From Pyrenochaeta sp. MPI-SDFR-AT-0127 (Eukaryota > Ascomycota > Dothideomycetes > Pleosporales > Cucurbitariaceae), in the NCBI GenBank assembly GCA_020747015.1, contig JAGTJM010000042.1, forward strand, positions 62,001 to 126,000: DNA of 64,000 bases, read 5' to 3'. Below, one piece after another: positions 24,202 to 35,314 of this stretch. Each line of letters starts with the position of its first letter. The stretch's first letter is position 1. The position numbers were made by a program, and so were the translations under genes. Under the pieces are notes generated by a model. The model was not told where the DNA came from. It did no database searches and saw only the letters and a list, made by a program, of their open reading frames with translations.

Positions 24202-25787
24202 TTACTCACGGTCATTCCAGTATAGCGTCTCATGCTGGACCTCGGGTCCCGTCGCACCAAACTCCCAGCCGAACTTGATACGAATGTACTGCATCACATG
24301 CGCGGCAATCTTATCACCAGCCATTAGCCTTCCCATACGCACTCCATGTGCTTCTCTAAGAAGCAGGGTCTGCAAGCTAGCTAGGGCAACGTACCTTGAT
24401 GTGTCCGAAGTCTGTAGGATGCCATTGTGGGCCAATATCGTTATGTTGTAAAATTCCCGTGCTGTTGAAGTAATGCACATAGCCCGTTTTCCTATAGTGC
24501 TGATAAACTCGATAAATTTCGTCGTTGAAGGCGCCAACTTGGTAGTATGTGTTTCCTCGCTGACCAAAGCCGTTCCACAAGCTCATCAAGATGATGTGCG
24601 CCTTGGGGTAGACGTCATGGACCTTGGCAACGAAGGAGAGATAAGACGACACGTACTGTTCGTTAGTCACAGGGTTTGCGGTATTGTTGTCGTTTGTGCC
24701 GAGATTGATAAGGACAATGTCGGCAGCTTGGTGTTTCTTGAAATCCCAGGGCTCGGGGTTTTCGCCGTAGATTTGCGCTGCGCGCCAGTTGGTGTCACTC
24801 GTTTGAAACCACTGATACGTCTGGCCACGCGGATTGCCCCAGCAGTTCGCGTCGTGCAGACAGATGCCAGGGTGCGCGGTGATGCTGAACTCGACGTTGC
24901 CGAAGCCGGCACCGATTTCGTAGCCGAAGCCTGAAAAGGCCTCGTAAGTTGCGTACATGCCTGAGGTCAAGGAGTCGCCGATGAATTCGATGTTCTTGGA
25001 GAAATTTGGGATTTTGATCAGTTTGGAGCCAGACGACAAATGCACTGCGGATACTTGGACCCCGTACGCCCAGTTCTTGTGAAGTTAGCTGGCGTTTATC
25101 AAAGGGTATACATATGGTGTTCACGAAGCTAGACACAATATCCAGGTTATACTTTCGAGCGACTGAGCAGTCACCTCAGACCATACTGACACATCACAAT
25201 TCGATGAGTCGATCCTATCCCAGTGATATTATGTTTTCTTGTAGAGCGAATGAACTGGTTTGACGTACAGTGACCCTCAACTCAAATGTGAGCGGAAGCT
25301 GATTCGGCAGAGTAGCATTGAGACCAGGAGCACTTGGAGACACAAGATGATGTGTTGCACCTGCTGTGATGTTTGTAAACTGCCAATCGAGTCCAGCAAC
25401 GCGGTAAGCAACGAGGACGCCTTGTGAAGTGTGCTCGCCGAATGTTATAGCAACATCTTGACCTTCGAAGCCGAATTTCAATCCAGGAGCTCTGAAAGGG
25501 GGTCAGTCATAGGTACTGAAGTCATTTGGCACGAGTTGTTGATAAGTGTTAAGATGCTACAGGGAGGCGTACGCCCACCACGAGATGTGCTTGCTATCCC
25601 AGCGCCCCTTGTATGAGAGCTCAGTTGCATTGGCTCCATATGTCTTCCAGCCTGTCGAGTTGGTGCCAATGGCAGCTACCTTCGTGTCTGGAAAGTAAGT
25701 TTCGCGCACTTGACCGTTTTGGAGTATTGTTGAACTGCATAGCGTAATGGTGGACAGGAAGCCACAGAGGCCAGAAGAGAGCTTCAT
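24202..25787 (-). CDS. Secreted SGNH/GDSL esterase, carbohydrate esterase family 2-like
   Basis: Four exons on the minus strand: 25787-25573, 25491-25269, 25075-24395 and 24309-24202, 408 residues. The protein starts with a signal peptide (MKLSSGLCGFLSTITLCSS). A beta-rich N-terminal module (about 25-150) contains WWAAPGLKFGF across the first splice. The SGNH domain begins with IEFIGDSLTSG (Ser181 nucleophile) and continues through LINLGTND to WHPTDFGH, which supplies the Asp-His pair. The end reads TGPEVQHETLYWNDRE. A jelly-roll module before an SGNH domain is the CE2 layout (deacetylation of xylan or other glycans; family knowledge). Two of the three introns end in AAG, judged from frame and family match; the 193-bp intron may hide a further small exon. 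An ATG further upstream (about 25893) exists, but the signal peptide marks this start. Confidence 0.8.
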
Positions 25788-26768
25788 GGCAGCTTTGGTT
25801 GAACGAGATGGATAGGGAACCACAACAAAAAATATAAAGGAAGCTGCATTGAAAATATATAGCTTGAGAACAAGTGTAGACTGGACAGGGGCCAAAAATT
25901 GGGTATGTCAAAATCCCAGGGGTTCCTGCATTGTGTCCTGGGTCGAGTCCAGATACCCTAGCATTTCATATGGAGAGCTTCCCCGAATTTAAGATCTGTG
26001 ATGGGATTTTCCGTGGTCTGCGGATGAAGCTCTTCACACCCTTGCCGAGAAGCCCTTCTCCAGCTTGGAGAGAGGCTTGAGGTCGCACATGCTAAGTCAG
26101 CAACACTCCCATCCATCCTCACATGCTACTGTCACCTTCTTCATCCGGTTCCTCCATGGCTGCCGGGCTTGCCCCGCCAGCTCGCATGGTGGGGTGTGTT
26201 CATCCATGAGTCTCGGGGCACAATCAACAACCCCTGGTCCGCACCTGGCAAGGAGGGTGTGCAGACGGAGACACCATCCCGCGCTTGAAAGGGAGCCAGA
26301 AGGCCCTGTGCGGCACGGCTTCACTTGTGTGAAGTCAAGCAAGAGGCGGTGGTTCCAGCGCCGTGTTGCGGGTTGTGGGTGGGGATTTGCGCTGACTGCC
26401 TCCACGCGGGTTGCAAATACGCGCAGTAGTGAAAGTCGCACCGCATTATGCATCGACGAGCGACGGCTGCGAACCGGCGCGTCTCGGCCGGCAGTAGGGC
26501 TGCAGCCGGCCAGGAGGAGATTGTGCGGGATAGAGTGGGCGCTCATCGGTGTTGCTTTTTGGCGACATGCTTTTGGGCAGTTCCCGCTTGGCGACTCTGC
26601 CGTCGCGCATCCCCTCGCCGTCTCAAACAACATCCGCTGCATCCCCTTCCCAATCCACTTGTGGTGTTGTAACGTTCAACAGCAGGGCAGCTAGTAACAC
26701 TCACTAGCTGGATTCGTCGTCATCGGGAGCCAGGAGCATTCCGACCATGTTCTTAAGATAATGTGCAC
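25788..26768. other. Divergent GC-rich intergenic region
   Basis: Carries the promoters of the esterase (minus) and CNL1 (plus). Around 26065-26694 both strands are open for 180-210 codons, but the two frames mirror each other in a GC-rich patch, contain no domain and are not called. Confidence 0.45.
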
Positions 26769-26955
26769 ATGTCCACCATCCCAGTCTCTGAACTGGGGCT
26801 CAACGCGACCGAGAGTAGATATCTTCAGCAGCAGATTGCCGCGTCGCAGCAGGGCAGCAATTCGAGTCGCGCCGCCTCCCGCGCCTCCAGCCAAGGCCGT
26901 CTCCTCCTGGATCCCACCAGCTTGCAGGCGCTCAGCGCCCATTTTGACCGTCTAA
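26761..26955 (+). other. Upstream ORF overlapping the CNL1 start
   Basis: An ATG at 26761 opens a 64-codon frame that overlaps the CNL1 ATG (26769) in a different frame. Ribosomes using it would miss CNL1. The peptide has no recognisable features. A regulatory uORF with leaky scanning is an inference; the transcript may simply start downstream of 26761. Confidence 0.35.
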
Positions 26956-27269
26956 TGTACTCGATCCAGCAGCGATGGCAGTATGTAAGTAGCCACGCCC
27001 GGAAGCCAAGCAGCAATGGGCATGCCAGGCCCTGCCAGACGAATGCTAATGCCATCCTGCAGCTCACGCAACAGACACAAACCGCAACCCAGATACAGTA
27101 CGACCGCGCAGGTAACGCTATGCAAATGGCCGACGCCGAAATCGCCCGCTTCCGTGCCATCCTCCGTGAAATCGACGAGCTACAAGTCGAATTCGACAAA
27201 GTGCGCCGCATTGGAGAGATCGTCAAGGGCTTCAAGGCGCGCGTCGACCGTCTGGACCGTCGCATCTAA
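26769..27269 (+). CDS. CNL1: BLOC-1 complex subunit CNL1-like
   Basis: Two exons, 26769-26984 and 27063-27269, 140 residues starting MSTIPVSELGL. The next in-frame codons upstream (from 26763) offer only GTG. After a Ser/Ala/Gln-rich N-terminus comes SSQGRLLLDPTSLQAL, then one long amphipathic helix with IARFRAILREIDELQVEFDK and ending VKGFKARVDRLDRRI. Both resemble fungal CNL1 as I remember it and align in layout with the yeast protein. CNL1 belongs to the BLOC-1 tethering complex on endosomes. The 78-bp intron (GTAAGT donor, GCTAAT branch, GCAG end) is a multiple of three and has no stop, so retention would insert 26 residues. The assignment rests on helix pattern and motif memory and is moderate. 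Confidence 0.62.
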   Translation: MSTIPVSELGLNATESRYLQQQIAASQQGSNSSRAASRASSQGRLLLDPTSLQALSAHFDRLMYSIQQRWQYVSSHARKPSSNGHARPCQTNANAILQLTQQTQTATQIQYDRAGNAMQMADAEIARFRAILREIDELQVEFDKVRRIGEIVKGFKARVDRLDRRI

Positions 27270-29085
27270 ACCAAAGTGCTTTGTTGCCATCGCCCAGTGC
27301 CCCCATTACCTACCACTCGACACTCCTTCATACCCCACAATTACGAAAACAACAACAACAGACATACCATATCCTCGCGGATACATTATACCTATTAAGA
27401 ATGGACGCCTCGCGGCACGGAAAATCATTGGTGGATAGTGAGACATGGAAAGCCTCACGGCTGTTGGCGTTCTGAGATGTTTCATTGGACCTTTTGTGGG
27501 CATACCCAAGTCGATTTCGATTCTCTCTAAATTTATGGGATACCGTTACTTTCTCGCTTTGAATATTTTGAGACGGTAGCTTTTGCTTGTTCCCCCTTTC
27601 TGTGTGCAGATGGCACTTTGCGAAGAACACGTCACAGAGACAACACTGCCGATACTAAGGATCATCAGCTTCTGGCTCGTTTCTGTATACAAACGCTGTG
27701 TCGATGTTTCTTTACTGCTTTTGCTGCCTTTGTTTACCCTCATCCCTTACTTTTTCCCACGTCTCCTTTTATCCGCCCAATTCCACCACTGCGATTACAC
27801 AAATGCGAGCACGTATCTCACCCTGACCTTTGTGCCCCACATGTTTCTCACATGACAGTGCTTCCCCAGCCTTTTTACCCCAAAGCTTCTTAATCTCAAG
27901 ACAGCCAGGAGAATACTCCGCAACACCTTAGATCCAATGTCGACCCAGTCCTTCGATTCGATGCCCGTCTTCCACGATTACAATTCGCACTCTAGAGACC
28001 CTTCCAAGACAACGATTCTTTTTCGAGACGCCGTCGCTACTGGTTGATGAGTTTTCGTCATGTTCCAGCCTCCACAGGTCCTTTTTTTTTGGAGGCAGAA
28101 GTCTTCAGGCCACCACTCAATGCTGGCTTGTACCGATGCGGAAAGGCCTCTACCCCCGTTGGTCTCACAAACCTTTCCAAATATGGAAATTGCGCGTCAC
28201 GATTACGAAGTTCAGAAGTCGTTCTAGGACTAGCAGCCTGTCCAATTCGGGGCTCGAAAGGTAATTAGCGATCTTGATATGTCGGGGATCCCAAGTGATA
28301 CATTGACGAAGCCTGTCGCCAAGATTCCAGGATGATCGTTTACGTCAAAAGGAGCCGCAGTTTTAAATCCTTAAAACTTCTTTTCCAAAGCTTGTATGCG
28401 TTCATTTGGCCGCCACAGCGCAGATTTGGATGGGGGGAAGGGTGACTGTTTGCGAAATAAGTCAACATACTCAAATGTTTAGAGTCCCAGCAATTTTTGA
28501 CAGGTAGGCTGTAGGTATATTCCTACGGTGCAGCCTGATTATGGCCAAGGACATAGCCTCGTTTCACGTCCTTGTGCGGCTATTGTTGTGAGCCTTCGCA
28601 ACTAGGCAATCACGGATCATTTCTACCGTTCGTGTTCTGATTCCGCTTGACCAGGCATCAAGTTGGCGCGTATGAGAGTATTGGCTAATAAGGCATTTTG
28701 CCTTATTGAAATCCGCGTTGTCTTCATGCTCACCAAAGCAGAAATCTCGAGCAGACCTGTCCAGGTGTACTGATGACTAGACCAAACACTACAGAGAAAC
28801 CTTACTCCACTTGCGTACAGGAACAAGAAGTAGCGTTAACCACTATTCTTTAGCGTCATCAATATCTCACTAGAATTCCAAATCCTGTCAGCACAGAGTA
28901 ATTAGGGTTGAATCCTTCGACTCCTGGTAAGGCATTTACCCATGGGCAAAGGCACCTATGAGAACAACCCAGGCCCGTGGACTTATTCTACCGTGCCTCT
29001 TATCTGACAGCTGCATGATGATACCGTTTTTTTCCTCTCGCGAATCTCACGATCTTCAGATGGGAAGCATGTACCCACATTCACA
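27270..29085. other. 1.8 kb intergenic region
   Basis: No supported gene. Hydrophobic short frames at 27583-27893 are T-rich artefacts of pyrimidine-rich DNA. The right part should hold the promoter of the mannosyltransferase gene. Confidence 0.45.
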
Positions 29086-30435
29086 ATGCCCATACTCCGC
29101 CTCCTTCGACCAGCACGGAATCCTCTGCGCTCACTCTACCGTTTGATAATCCTTCACTGGAAGCTCATCCTTGGGATAGCACTGCTCATGCTAGTTGAAG
29201 TTTGTGTCCACATCAAAAGCTATTCCATTATCCGTCCACCAACGAACCTCGACCCTCCCTTCAACACTGGCTGTCGCGATGCGCCATACAATACCACCGC
29301 CCGCTCAAATAGCACCCTTTTGATGCTCGCGCGGAATAGCGAAGTTGACGGTGCCGTACACAGCGTTCGTAGCGTGCAGGAGCAGTTCAATGATCATTTT
29401 GCATACCCTTGGGTGTTCCTGAACGATGAGGAGTGGAGTGAGGAGTTCAAAGACAAGGTTAGCAACGCAGTGGGAGAGGGCTCCATCGCAAAGTTCGATG
29501 TAATTCCGAAGCACATGTGGGGGTATCCAGAGTGGATCGATCAAGACAAGTCAAGGAGAAGCATGGACGACATGGAGCGGAATGGAATCATGTATGCCGG
29601 TAAAGAGAGCTACCATCACATGTGCCGGTTCCAATCCGGGTATGTTAAAACTTCATTTCAAGTGAATGAAAACTTTCCACACATCACTTGCAGTATCTGA
29701 TCATCGCTAACTGTTATCCTTCTCATGGACAGCTTCTTCTACGACCACCCCGCCCTCCAGCCGTATAAATGGTATTGGCGCGTCGAGCCCGATATCTCCT
29801 TCACCTGCGCGATAACCTACGATCCCTTCGTCGAGATGGAAAAGCACGGCAAGCGATATGGCTACATCATCGCGCTATGGGAGAAAGGCACAACGGTGGC
29901 CTCGCTCTTCCGTAAGCTGTCAGACTACAAGTCTCATTTCCAAATACCCACAACAACACTCTGGACATCCATGATAGATCCCTCCTATCTTCCCTGGCCA
30001 TTCCGGCGCGTATTAGCCTTGCTGCGGAACCGAGATCAATACGGCGATCTGTGGAATATGTGCCACTTCTGGTCGAATTTTGAAATCGCAGATATGGACT
30101 TTTTCCGCTCTCCCGCATATCGCAATCTGTTCAAGTTCCTAGACGACGACGGTGGGTTCTATTATGAGCGCTGGGGCGACGCCCCAGTGCATAGTTTAGC
30201 TGCTGCGATGCTGCTGAAGCCAATGGAGATCCACCACTTCTCGGACTTTGGCTATATCCATAGCAATCTACAGTACTGCACACACGGTCCAACAGAGGAA
30301 GCGGCAACAAGAGGCAGTTTGGTACCAACGGAAGGAGAGAAAGGCAAAGAGTTGGGATGTCGGTGCAAATGTGATGCCAGCGTCAAAATTCTTGAGCCAG
30401 TGTGCTTTAACAGAATTAAGCGGACCACTGGATGA
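29086..30435 (+). CDS. Alpha-1,2-mannosyltransferase, GT15 (KRE2/MNT1 family)
   Basis: Two exons, 29086-29639 and 29733-30435, 418 residues. A type II membrane topology is clear: a basic cytosolic tail, then one membrane segment (about 22-43), a short stem and the catalytic domain. Family landmarks: TLLMLARNSEVDGAVHSVRS, PWVFLNDEEWS, then across the splice CRFQSGFFYDHPALQPYKWY followed directly by WRVEPDISFTC, the donor- and metal-binding region. FWSNFEIADMDFFRS, YERWGDAPVHSLAAA and HHFSDFGYIHSNLQYC complete the domain. These Golgi enzymes add alpha-1,2-mannose to O- and N-glycans of cell-wall proteins using GDP-mannose and Mn2+. The branch site and GACAG acceptor of the 93-bp intron agree with the restored consensus. 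Confidence 0.9.
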
Positions 30436-31983
30436 ACATTATTGGGAAAGGAAGACATACTTCTCCGCACTTTAGGCCTCTCAAGCTACAAGACTACAGC
30501 ACTTTAGCTCTTCCCAAGCTGCGCATAGGGGAACGCAATTACACTCTACGCGCCTTGAGCAGCGCCTTGAGCAGCTATTCAAGGGCGCAATCGGGCTTTA
30601 CGAAGCGTCCTCTACAAACTGCTTTACCTGTATCCCAAAAACTACTTTATAGACCATTATCTACACTGGAAGCTAGCTATCGAGCGACAGCTGCTGCTAT
30701 CGTTCACGGCTACAACCTTAGCAAAGCAACGGACGAAGCAATCGTCACAGCGATGCTGTCGCTGTAGCATGCAGGGAAACATGACAGATTCAAGTGCTGC
30801 AATGATTGCAACAGTAGGGCACAATTATTACACGTCAAAAGAAGGACAACAAGGGTCCATAGCACCTGCTGGACCGACCACATACCGCAACAACTATTCC
30901 ACTACGCATAAGCAGCCATGAATCACGCCAATAGTCTACTATTTCTTGTCTTCAAATGGCGGATCCGACTATCAACGGCTCAAGTTATTATCCCCACAAG
31001 GTCCCCCTGCTGTCTCCCCAAACCCTTTTCAGCAACAATGCAACGGCCAGACCCACTGCGTATCCTATGGCCCATTTGGCCCAATATGCCAACCTGGCAC
31101 TGCGCAGTCTTGCAGCTACGTAGCCTCCCAAAATATGCTCTTTCCCATTCATCTCGAGCTTCTCCTCGCTTGTCGGCGTCGATTTCGATGCGCGAGTGAG
31201 AATCTGCGAGCTGCTAGTCCTCGTCAACCAAAGCTGAGGACTCGAATGGTTTGGGTACCTCGATGGAGTTTGCGCGACCACAGTTGAATTTTTTTTGGGG
31301 ACTTCAATGCATCCTTCCACTGGAGTGGACAAGGGCTGTGGAAGGTTTTTGTCATGCAACTTGGTCTTCGTTATTGTACGCGTTTACTGTGTAGTCAGAG
31401 GTCATTAGGGGTCAGAATGTATGTAACGTCAAAATTGAAACTTATCGTTGGGGCTTCCTTCCTTTGGAGTGAACAGTCATGTAAGCGGATCACGGTGTGC
31501 CTTCTCATCCGATGTACCCGGCTTAGCCTACCGGGGAAGATGTTGGTATCCATTTGGGGTAGGATGCTGGAATCTCATCGAGGTTTGACATCAAGCAAAC
31601 TTGTTGTTAACCATCACTTCGAGATGTTGCAAGACAGACAAGGTGAAATATGGATCTGTTCATGTTTGACGGTCGTCAGCACAACTAGAATATTTAAGTG
31701 TTAATCTGAGTATTCATTCTTAAGCATCACCATAGCTTGGCCACACCCTTTCGCCCTCGTGTCACCTCCACTTTCTCTTCTTCTGCGTCTATCCACCTAT
31801 CGATGTTCCATGATCGTTGAAGGCTTGTCCAATTGCGGTTGATAAAACCCATCTATAGCATGCAGATATAGATCATTATATGTAGTGATCCAAGCAGGAT
31901 ATAGGCCGCGAGCGTTTGATCGCCAAAGAGATCAATTGACTCGAACTGCGCGCTCATGTTTGATTCCACGAAGATCAATCTAT
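30436..31983. other. Unresolved stretch, possibly mobile-element debris
   Basis: Between the mannosyltransferase and LAS17 there is 1.5 kb with partly protein-like sequence but no intact gene. At about 30480-30890 all three plus frames have short protein-like runs broken by stops, including a Cys-rich piece (FKCCNDCNSRAQLLHV) and a helical Ala-rich piece ending at 30767. A mirrored pair of frames covers 30946-31359. Decayed transposon sequence is one reading; no terminal repeats were found by eye. Confidence 0.3.
30956..31123 (+). CDS. Possible 55-residue ORF, unrecognised
   Basis: ATG at 30956 to TAG at 31121-31123, reading MADPTINGSSYYPHKVPLLS and onward without low-complexity bias; Asn, Tyr and Pro are spread normally. 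It could be the first exon of a small gene, but no convincing donor or second exon is visible. An antisense 123-codon frame (30988-31359, minus) with a hydrophobic segment overlaps it, so at most one of the two is real. Confidence 0.2.
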   Translation: MADPTINGSSYYPHKVPLLSPQTLFSNNATARPTAYPMAHLAQYANLALRSLAAT

Positions 31984-34025
31984 CTACCAGTCGTCTTTAT
32001 CGGACTCATCATCTGCAGAATATCAGTATACGAGCAATAGTCGAAGGAAATATATATACTGACCACTGTGACTAACTTTAGCCTTCCGGGCCGCAAGGGC
32101 GCTAGCTAGGGCTCCGGCTAAACCAGCATCGGCTCCTGGTGTAGCAGGACCACTTGCGCCACCAGAAGCACCTCCAGCTGGCTCAGAACCAGGTACTGCC
32201 GCAGCGCTGCGATCCCTCTTCTCGGTATCTGACACCTTCTTTAGTCTTGCGCCACCTCGGATGTCCGCCAGCAGACCATCTCGCCCAGCTGCTGGTTTTG
32301 GAAGAGGCGGCCCACCCGGCGGAGGAGGGGGCGGTGCAACAGCATCTCGTGAGGGCATGGGCGGAGGTGGGGGCGGTCCAGCGCCTGGAGGCATGGGTGG
32401 AGGTGGAGGCGGTGCGCCCATATTTGGCATGGGTGGAGGAGGTGGAGCTGTACTGGTCGGCATTGATTTTGTTGGCATTGGCGGCGGTGGAGGTGGAGGT
32501 GGAGGTGGAGGCGCTACATTACCAAGGGGAGGTAATGGCGGAGGAGCTGGTGCTGCAGTTGCAGGCGCAGGTGGTAATGGACGAGTTCCAGAGGGTGGTA
32601 GTGGAGGCGCTTGAGGAGGCGCAGTGTGCATGTGCGGTGGAGGCGGTGGAGGAGGAGCTGCTGCAGATTTGGGTGGTAGTGGTGGAGGAGCTGCTGGTGT
32701 GTCTCGTCCTGGCGGCGGAGGTGGCACTGGTCCTCGACTTGGGGGCGGTGGTGGAGCACCTGAAGGGACACGGTTTCCAGCGAAGGGTGGAGGCACGCCG
32801 AACTTGGCTCCAACTGGTCTTTCGTCATCAGGAACAGGTGTCTTTGGTGGTCGCGGCGGAGGCGGAGGTCCTGGATTCGCGACATTCGACGAAGCTCGCG
32901 CTCTGTTTGGCGGTGGAGGAGGCTGGTTCACAAACTTGCCTGCCTCTGCAAGAGGAGGAGGTGCTCGGAAAACAGGTTTGGGTGGACCAGGAGGTGGAGA
33001 AGGTTCCCGTGGGGGCGATGGTGGCGCTGGGCTTGCGGAAGACTGACGATTGCTTGTTGGTACCTCTGTCTTCGTTCTCCGAGCTGGCGGAGGCGCAGGC
33101 GGGGGTCCTCGCCTGGATGCCTGTGTACTGCCTGTGTTCTGGGGACTGAGAGGTGCTCTTACTGGAGCAGCACTTGGCGGAGGAGGTGGAGGAGGGGCCC
33201 TGACCTTGCGCTCGCTAGTCTCTTCCTTAAGTTTCTCCTCACTCTTGCGCTGCTCAATGTACAGCTTGATGAAGTCTGCGTTCTCCTCGATCTGATCTTC
33301 TGTAATGCCCATGGCCAAAAGTTCCTTCAGCAGAGGTTGCCATGATGGATCTGTTGTATCAATTGCAGAGCTTCGAGCGCTCGTGGCATTGGAGTGGTTG
33401 CTTTGTGAGGGCGAGGTGATGCTGACGGGCGGAATGATGGATTGCGGCGGCGGAGCTGATTGAGACGAGGATCTGTGGCCAAACAGGCCTCCCAAAAGGC
33501 CATGACCGTGACCACCGCTCTTTCCGTTTGCAACGGGCCCTCTACTTCCTGCAGCTGACCCAAAGGGCTTGTTTTTTGTGTTTTTATGAGCGTTCTTTTC
33601 GCGGTCGTCCAGCTTCTTCTTGAAAGTCTTGGCCTCCTTCTCGTCTGCGAATGATAGTCCCGCTAGGCAGTCCTCAAGCTCAAAGGTATGGAAGAAGACG
33701 CGGTCCTGGTTGTAGGAGAAGGTATCATATATTTCCTGGTCCCATATGACACCTCGATTGGACGGCTGCATCTGTCAGTCTATCACTCCACCACAGCAGC
33801 TCCAACGGCACCTACCGATATGTCGACCAACTTGAGCCAGAATGTGTTCCCCACCGTGTCGTTTGCCAACACAACAGCGCCCTGCAGTCCAGTGTAGGTC
33901 CATCGGTGCTTGTCGGGATAGGCAATGTACAACTTGGCAACGGCGACGGCGTGGATCTTGTTCGCCGACTTGGGAACGGTGCGCTTCACCGTCTGCTTGT
34001 CTTCGTCGGATAGAATTGAGGGCAT
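31984..34025 (-). CDS. LAS17: LAS17/WASP actin nucleation-promoting factor
   Basis: Three exons on the minus strand: 34025-33816, 33771-32064 and 32012-31984, 648 residues. A WH1/EVH1 domain (residues about 1-110) runs across the first splice and contains YIAYPDKHRWTYTGLQGAVV and NRGVIWDQEIYDTF; it binds verprolin (VRP1/WIP). A basic linker and a long polyproline region with many PPPPP tracts follow (profilin and SH3 ligands). A WH2 actin-binding motif, GLLADIRGGARLKKV, lies near the C-terminus. The 29-nt last exon supplies the acidic Arp2/3-binding tail DDESDKDDW. Together these drive Arp2/3-dependent actin patches in endocytosis and tip growth. The antisense of the proline tracts opens long Gly-rich frames on the plus strand, which are not genes. 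Confidence 0.93.
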
Positions 34026-35314
34026 CGCGGCGTGCTTGGTAGGCCTGAGCAGGCACTGGTGAGAGTGTATGTGTGTTCAGCAGGCGGCGCCTTTGGTGTC
34101 TCCAGCTCAGCGGGGGTGGTAGTGTGCTCTGCGCTCGACGATTAGGCAGCACATGAAGGAGTCGCCGTCACGCTTTGGACGCCAAACGAGACTTGGGTAC
34201 GCAATAGGTGAATACTAGCGGGCCGCGTGGGAGTGTCGCCACGGTGTAGTAAAGAATAATGGCTTAGCTGTGAACGGGAGACGTCAGTGAGCGCTGCGGC
34301 GGCCTATGAGCCGACTGGGCGGAAACCCAACGGAAACGCCAAGAAAGATTACACAAACCCGTATTCGCAGAGCAACATTGCCGACACACGCACCACATCT
34401 CTTGCGGTTCTATGCTGTACTGCTCACGGCTTCTCTCACTCTTCTTCTCTGTTACCGTAGACGCTGACAGTAATTCCTGAGGCCAGGATACCTCGGAAAG
34501 GCCGGCTCACGCGCAGCACTTCAAAGCTCCCGCCATGGCACCGTTAATCACGTCCAATCTCGCTTCTGCTATGCTAATCACTGTGCAGCTCAATTTGAGC
34601 AGAGCCCATCATGTCTATATTTCCATCATATCCGATGTTGGTGACGTTGAGCTGGTCATGGCAAAGAATGCTACGACTGTCGACCTCCTAAGATCAAGTC
34701 CAATACGATGTACGAGTAAAGAATGATACTCACCAGCTAGTTCATACACTAATTCCCTTGCCACGTGGGCCAGCATTGCTAGCAGAAACCTCGTGAAGTC
34801 ACGGCGTCTAATCATTGGGATACCCTTGCTCAAAGGTGCATGACGTAGGTACCCACGCGACAATAGCTTCTCCAGCGCTTAGATCCACTACCAGTGCTGT
34901 TGAGACTTCATAAAAGTCACTACAGAGATCAAACTGGGGCATGCTTGGGGGCACAAGATGAGACTTCACGTCATATATGCTTGCGACCTGCCAAGACTTG
35001 ACCTCGTATTCGTACTCCTCGCATACGTTGTAGACGGCCGATCTCCCGATTGACTACCGCCGCGGGTAAGCCTCCCAGGCTCCAACAACGCCACTACCTC
35101 TCTACTTCGCTGGTGTAGTTCAGAACTATCGGACTTGAACTCCAGATCATATCAATACCAGAACGTGGCAGTTTTGATTGCGCTAGAAACAAAATGCTTA
35201 TTGAGGACATATTTGACGGCTGGCTGGCAGTGCCTTCCATGGCGGGCTTCCTCCAAGATGAGGACCCTGCACATTGTCATGTCCCATTGAAACAAATCAC
35301 ACTCCTGAAATCGC
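34026..35314. other. Divergent intergenic region, LAS17 to Zn2Cys6 regulator
   Basis: No gene recognised. It contains the LAS17 5' region and the uncertain 5' end of the Zn2Cys6 gene; an upstream non-coding or short coding exon of the latter could lie at 35190-35310. Two tRNA-like T-loop strings near 35135 and 35330 were checked and do not fold into tRNAs. Confidence 0.4.

Noticed and set aside
26065..26694. Long open frames on both strands (209 codons plus, 181 codons minus)
   Set aside because: They overlap antisense in a GC-rich patch, show no domain or signal peptide, and lie in the promoter region between two divergent genes.
27583..27893. Hydrophobic frames of about 90 codons
   Set aside because: They arise from T- and C-rich DNA; two frames of equal length overlap and neither resembles a known membrane protein.
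32154..33149. Long plus-strand frames rich in Gly or Val/Glu, antisense to LAS17
   Set aside because: They are mirror images of the polyproline tracts of LAS17 and follow its codon repeats; no independent support.
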